A stretch of DNA of 64,000 nucleotides, taken from Apium graveolens (lineage: Eukaryota; Streptophyta; Magnoliopsida; Apiales; Apiaceae). The notes beneath the pieces were generated by a model, which worked only from the letters and a program-made list of their open reading frames with translations, searched no databases and was not told where the DNA came from. Location: positions 41,950,422 through 42,014,421 of the forward strand of contig NC_133655.1 of the NCBI RefSeq assembly GCF_009905375.1, read 5' to 3'. Below, in pieces: positions 59,740-64,000 of this stretch. The stretch's first letter is position 1. Each line of letters starts with the position of its first letter. A program made the translations under genes and the position numbers.

Positions 59740-60420
59740 GTGGACAAAGCTAAGGTGGGGGTCATTGAAAATCATCCTCCACCAATTTCTGTTAAGGGAA
59801 TTTGTAGTTTTCTAGGTCATGCAGATTTCTATAGGCGTTTCATCAAGGACTTCTCTAAGATTTTGAAGTCATTGTGCAGTTTGCTAGAGAAAGACGTTCC
59901 TTTCAAGTTTGTTGACAAGTGTCTTGCCGCTTTTGAGACATTGAAGAAGAGTTTAATCTCGGCACCTGTCATAATTGCAACTAAGTGGAATGAAATTTTT
60001 AAGATGATGTGCGATGCAAGTGACTATGCAGTTGGAGCAGTTCTTGGGCAGAGAAAGAACAACATATTTCATGTGGTCTACTACGCTAGTAAGACCTTGA
60101 ATGGTGCTCAACTGAATTATACTGCTACGGAGAAAGAACTCTTGGCTATTGTCTATGGTTTTGAGAAATTTTGATCTTATCTACTCGGGACGAAGGTGAC
60201 AGTTTTCACTGATCACTCTGCAATTCGTGATCTCGTCTCAAAGAAGGACTTGAAGCCAAGGTTGATTCGATGGGTTCTTTTGCTTCAGGAATTTGAATTA
60301 GAGATCAAGGACAGAAAAGGGACTGAAAATCAAGTCGATGATCATCTTTCACGTTTGGAGAACCCTAATGCTACATCATTGGACAAGACATTGATAAATG
60401 AGTCTTTTCCCGATGAGTAG
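59740..60420 (+). pseudogene. pol: H1 connection and RNase H
   Basis: 59740-60174 carries LGHADFYRRFIKDFSKI and RNase H with CDASDYAVGAVLGQ and NYTATEKELLAIVYGFEKF. After a TGA at 60172 the same frame resumes at 60196 with [15 protein letters not shown] and [10 protein letters not shown], the last RNase H motif. Catalytic Asp and Glu positions are present. Only nonsense changes break it. Confidence 0.9.
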
Positions 60421-61731
60421 TTGTTTGGAGTGCAAGAGGAAGAACCGTAGTTCACAGACATTGTGAACTACCTTGTGGGCAATGTCATGCCTCCCGACTT
60501 ATCGTATGCTTAAAGGAAGAAGTTTCTGCATGAAATAAAGTGGTATATGTGGGATGAGCCATTTCTTTTTCGACAAGGAGCTGATCAAATCATCAGGAGA
60601 TGTATTTCTTACAGCGAAACGGGGGGGGATCTTGTGAGATTGCCACTCAACAGCTTATGGAGGACACTATGGTGGAGAAAAGACAGCAGCTCGTATTCTT
60701 CAAGCAGGTTTCTTTTGGCCAACTTTGTTTAAAGATGCTCATCAGTTCATTTTAAAATGTGATCGATGTCAACGTGTGGGTAATATGTCTAAGAGGGATG
60801 ATATGCCTCTTAATGTGCTTCTTGAGGTTGAATTCTTCGAAGTTTGGGGAATTGACTTCATGGGCCATTTGTCTCATCTTGTAACAATCAGTATATCTTG
60901 TTGGCGGTTGATTATGTGTCAAAATGGGTTAAAGTTAAGGCGTTGCCAATGAACGATGCAAAAGTGGTTCTTAATTTTCTTCACAAGCAGATATTCACAA
61001 GGTTTGGAACTCCAAGAGTCATAATCAGTGATAAGGGGTCGCATTTTTGCAACCGCAAGTTCCCCGCTATGATGCAAAGGTATAATGTGAATCATCGCAT
61101 TGCTATGGCTTATCATCCTCGGACATATGGTCAAGCTGAGGTGTCTAACAGAGAGATCAAGCGCATTTTGGAGAAAGTTGTGTGTCCATCGAGGAAAGAT
61201 TGGTCTTTGAAGCTTGATGAAGTTGTTTGGGCATATAGAACAGTATACAAGACTCCGTTGGGAATTTCGATGTTCTAGTTGGTTTATGGTAAGGGGTGTC
61301 ATTTGCCGGTGGAGCTAGAGCATAAAGCGTATTGGGCTTTGAAGAAATTGAATCTGGATTTGGATGCAACTAGAAAGAATAGGATGCTTTAATTAAATGA
61401 GATCGACGAGTTTTGACTTCAAGCTTATGAGAACAACAATATGTATAAGGAGAAAGTCAAGAGGTGGCATGATCAGGGTCTAGTGCTCAAATCATTTGTG
61501 CCAGGGCAATAAGTTCTTTTATTCAACTCTCACCTCCATCTTTTTCCTGGAAAGTTGAAGTCAAGATGGTCAGGGTCGTTCGTTGTCAAAACTGTATTTC
61601 CACATGGAGCAGTGGAGATTTTTAAAAATAATCCCGACCAAGCATTCAAGGTTAATGGTCAGAGGTTGAAGCATTACTATGGTGACATGGCAAACCGTGA
61701 GGTGGTTAGTGCCGTTTTGTTGTCTGTTTGA
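60421..61731 (+). pseudogene. pol: H1 integrase and pol C-terminus
   Basis: A zinc region near 60547-60790 (CDRCQRVGNMSKRD; preceded by a frameshift near 60630), then the core with Asp in WGIDFMG (60845), Asp in ISDKGSHF (61024) and Glu in YGQAEVSNREIK (61140); the core is open at 60898-61278. The C-terminal region to about 61731 ([36 protein letters not shown]) contains stops at 61276, 61390, 61414 and 61510. A frame change lies near 60890. Confidence 0.88.
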
Positions 61732-62212
61732 TCTCGAGTTTCTACGTCAAGCTAACGACGTAAAGCAAGCACTTCTTGGGAGGCAACCCAAGTTTGTTGT
61801 ACATTAGTAAGTAAAGGAAGCAAGAAGAAAAGAAAAAATCACAAAAAAATCAGAAAAACAGAATAATGCAGGGCCAACTTCAGAAGCCAGTCGCGCCTGC
61901 GCTGATCTAGCACGCGGCCGTGCTGAAATTATGGAGACACGGCGCGCCCGCGCTGATCTAGCGCTCGGCCGCTTCTACAAAATCAATTCCTACTCGAATT
62001 TTACTCTCCCACATCCCAAATTTCCCTCTCCAAATCAAACCCATTATTCCCACTATTCCCATAATCAAATCCCACTTCTATTCCATATATAATTCTCTTT
62101 TCACCTCCTATAAATACATACCCTTATACACAAACTTCTTCACCACTTCACAAACTTGTCAAAGACAATTTCTCTCTCAAACACAAACTCTTATTTTCTC
62201 TACTCAATTCCA
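61732..62212 (+). promoter_or_regulatory. H1 spacer between pol and envelope-position ORF
   Basis: No gene. It carries GC-rich motifs at 61887-61978 that match the LTR block (including a shared TCTAGCACGCGGCCG), then AT-rich DNA, TATAAATA at 62109-62116 and a C/A/T-rich leader before the ATG at 62213. The layout is that of a promoter plus 5' UTR; activity is inferred. Confidence 0.55.
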
Positions 62213-63428
62213 ATGGCACCCAAGAGACAAAGAACACAAGTAAGCAACAGCACCATCGATTCTTCGAGCGCGGGTGGTGTGAGGCCGAGGTTTTAACTCC
62301 CGAGGTTGAAGTGGAGTACACGAGGCTTCTCTCAAATCCTATCATCAAGGAGAGAGGTTTTCTGCCATCGGAGAAGGATGGTAAGCTGTTGGAGATGATT
62401 CTGGAGATGGGATGGGTTCCTTTTTGTGAGGCACCTACTGCTGTGCCCATAAGTGTTGTTCGTGAGTTCTATACGAATGCGAAGGCTGAGAAGAATGGCT
62501 TCACAGTGGTGCGAGGGATGACTGTGGAGTATAGTGCTGATGCTATTAGGAGAGTGATTGAGCAACCCGTGAGGAAGCCCAGACAGGACACTTAGAATGA
62601 TTAGATTCCAGAGGACTTTGATCTGGATCTTATTATTGCTACGCTATGCATGCCTGACACACACTGGAAGATCAAGAGGGGCACTACTGAATATTCTACA
62701 TTCTCGGCTTCCAGCATGAATAGGTTTTCCCGTGCATGGAACGCGTTTATTTGTGCTAACATCATGCCATCTTCGCATGTGCATGAGATTACTGTAGAGC
62801 GTGCATGGTTGTTGTGGGGCATTCTTCAGGGAAATTATATGGATCTTGGGATGGTGATTTATCAAGGTATGCCGAAGTTCTTGAGGGGGAGTACCACGGG
62901 GTCTATACCGTATGCGTCCGTTGTAAAGAAATTGTGTGTGGCAGTTGGTGTTTATTGGCCAGCACATGAGCAGTTGCAGATCCCGAGTGCTCCTATTGAC
63001 AGCACTACTTTGGCTATGATGCAAAAGTGGGATGGAGGCAAGCCCGATCTGAAGGGGCTTGGTTATACTTTTGATCATCTACCTGGTGGGAGGTCAGCTG
63101 TTGGGGCCACCTAGACGATAGGACTGCTTGGAGATCTCATCTAGGAGATGAGGCGGGGCCATCGCAGCAGGCACATGAGGAGGAGGAAGGAGCTGATATT
63201 GAAGCTGGCATGAGCATGGCGCAATATAGGCGTTTGGATAGGAGGATGGATGTGATGCATGACATTCACAACAGGTTTGCACGTGATCTCACCCAGGCAT
63301 TGGGGACAGCTTTTAGAGCCACTGGTGTTGACATCCAGTGGCCAGTATTTGGTGAGGACTCCGTGTATCCACCTCCAGACATGCCTGACACTCCACCCGT
63401 TGAGGGTGAGGATCCTAATTTGGAGTAG
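62213..63428 (+). pseudogene. H1 envelope-position ORF (plant transposon protein domain)
   Basis: Start ATG at 62213 (MAPKRQRTQV), a frameshift around 62285, then one reading frame to 63114 with two stops near 62593-62604, another shift near 63115 and a final open part 63210-63428. The middle (RGFLPSEKDGKLLEMI, VVREFYTNAKAEKNG, VRGMTVEYSADAIRRVI) matches the domain typical of the Athila ORF after pol. The C-terminus is acidic and Pro-rich. No signal peptide or membrane anchor can be seen, so an envelope role is not shown by the sequence. It follows pol by about 480 bp of promoter-like DNA. Confidence 0.8.
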
Positions 63429-64000
63429 GTATACCTGATTCCTTACTATTACCTTCACTGAGGACAGTGAATATTTTAAGTTTGGGGGTAGTAGTTGAAG
63501 GAATATGTTTTATATGAGTCGCATATAGTTGCATATTCATGATAGTTTAGTTCATATAGTTATATATTTTGCCATGTAGTAGTTTTTTTATTTTGGTAGT
63601 TTTTATAGTAGTTTGTTCATGTAGTTTCATGCATTTGCATAATAACATGATCCCTTAGATAATTTTTTCGATTGACTTGTGATATTGATGTTGGTGTAGT
63701 GATGTCGTATTTAGTGATGTTAAGTCTTATCAAATTGATTTGCATGCTAGAGACAACTGTATTTCACTAAGTCTTATAGGTTGCTAAAGTACTAGATCAT
63801 GGTCATGGTTTGTTTGTCGAGGTTTAATCACTTGTTTATGTTTAGAATTTAGGATATTCTCTTAATAATAAATTAGCATGGACTTTTAGAAATTGGAAAA
63901 AAATGGGATTTCATTACTAGTTGTGTTGGCTATGTGTCAAATGGCTACTAGACGGCTCATATTTATATGAGTAGTCTAGGGTTGAACGAGATGGAGCGAA
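63429..64000 (+). other. H1 3' non-coding region (partial)
   Basis: AT-rich, no gene. A purine-rich AAGTTTGGGGGTAG at about 63478-63491 is PPT-like, but the sequence after it does not match the 5' LTR, so the true LTR border lies further on. Confidence 0.6.

Larger units (their letters stand above)
54817..64000 (+). mobile_element. H1: Athila-type Ty3/gypsy element, 5' LTR to envelope-position ORF
   Basis: 5' LTR, tRNA-Asp-type primer site, gag, protease, RT, RNase H, integrase, spacer, then an extra ORF and the start of the 3' non-coding region. The LTR start sequence (TGACACTTTATTACG) is not found again before 64000, so the 3' LTR is outside. Primer type, gag and the extra ORF after pol identify Athila. 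Confidence 0.9.

Noticed and set aside
59248..59775. 175-codon minus-strand ORF
   Set aside because: Antisense to the H1 reverse transcriptase, whose motifs are clear on the plus strand.
1..64000. Endogenous pararetrovirus (caulimovirus) sequence
   Set aside because: Every pol segment is followed by integrase or is in copia order, with LTRs and PPTs; no movement-protein or coat-protein signature was seen.

Overview
The window is plant nuclear DNA, most likely from a dicot. Everything recognisable belongs to LTR retrotransposons that are nested inside each other. I found no host gene, tRNA or rRNA gene, and no prokaryotic feature. The family assignment of the plant cannot be made from this sequence alone.

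Layout. (1) 1-5564 is the 3' end of a plus-strand Ty1/copia-type element (E0): the end of a downstream ORF, a polypurine tract (PPT) and a 2.9-kb LTR. (2) 5565-8768 is a minus-strand LTR fragment of a second family (A2). (3) 8769-10539 is the 3' part of a minus-strand Ty3/gypsy chromovirus (T1): LTR, chromodomain and integrase C-terminus. (4) 10540-52087 is a plus-strand Sirevirus-like copia element (E1) that landed in the T1 integrase. The T1 coding sequence resumes in the right place at 52088 and runs to 53940. E1 has taken three later insertions: a minus-strand relative, E2 (11531 to about 24015), in its 5' LTR; a minus-strand gypsy element, A1 (27447-38698), in its third ORF; and a minus-strand, internally deleted copia element, C1 (40407-48263), further along the same ORF. 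(5) 53941-54811 is an orphan Tat-type gypsy gag/protease fragment. (6) 54817-64000 is a plus-strand Athila-type gypsy element (H1): 5' LTR, tRNA-Asp-type primer site, gag, pol and an envelope-position ORF. Its 3' LTR lies beyond the window.

Insertion boundaries were fixed by TG...CA LTR ends, 5-bp target duplications (ACTTA for A1, ATTAT for C1, a diverged ATTCC for E1), primer binding sites and PPTs. For A1 and C1 the E2 relative supplies the sequence of the uninterrupted site. Every coding region carries stops, frameshifts or deletions except some short stretches.

The most interesting signal concerns the third ORF, downstream of pol. In the Sirevirus family this ORF is about 4.8 kb long and is present in both E1 and E2. 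It is preceded by a roughly 880-bp spacer that carries the same motif array as the LTR, followed by a TATAAATA box at a conserved 148-149 bp before the ATG. The unrelated Athila element repeats the design: a GC-rich motif from its LTR recurs between pol and the envelope-position ORF, followed by TATAAATA 104 bp before the ATG. This suggests dedicated internal promoters for third ORFs in two unrelated lineages. Clade names are motif-based judgements by eye; no database search or alignment was run.
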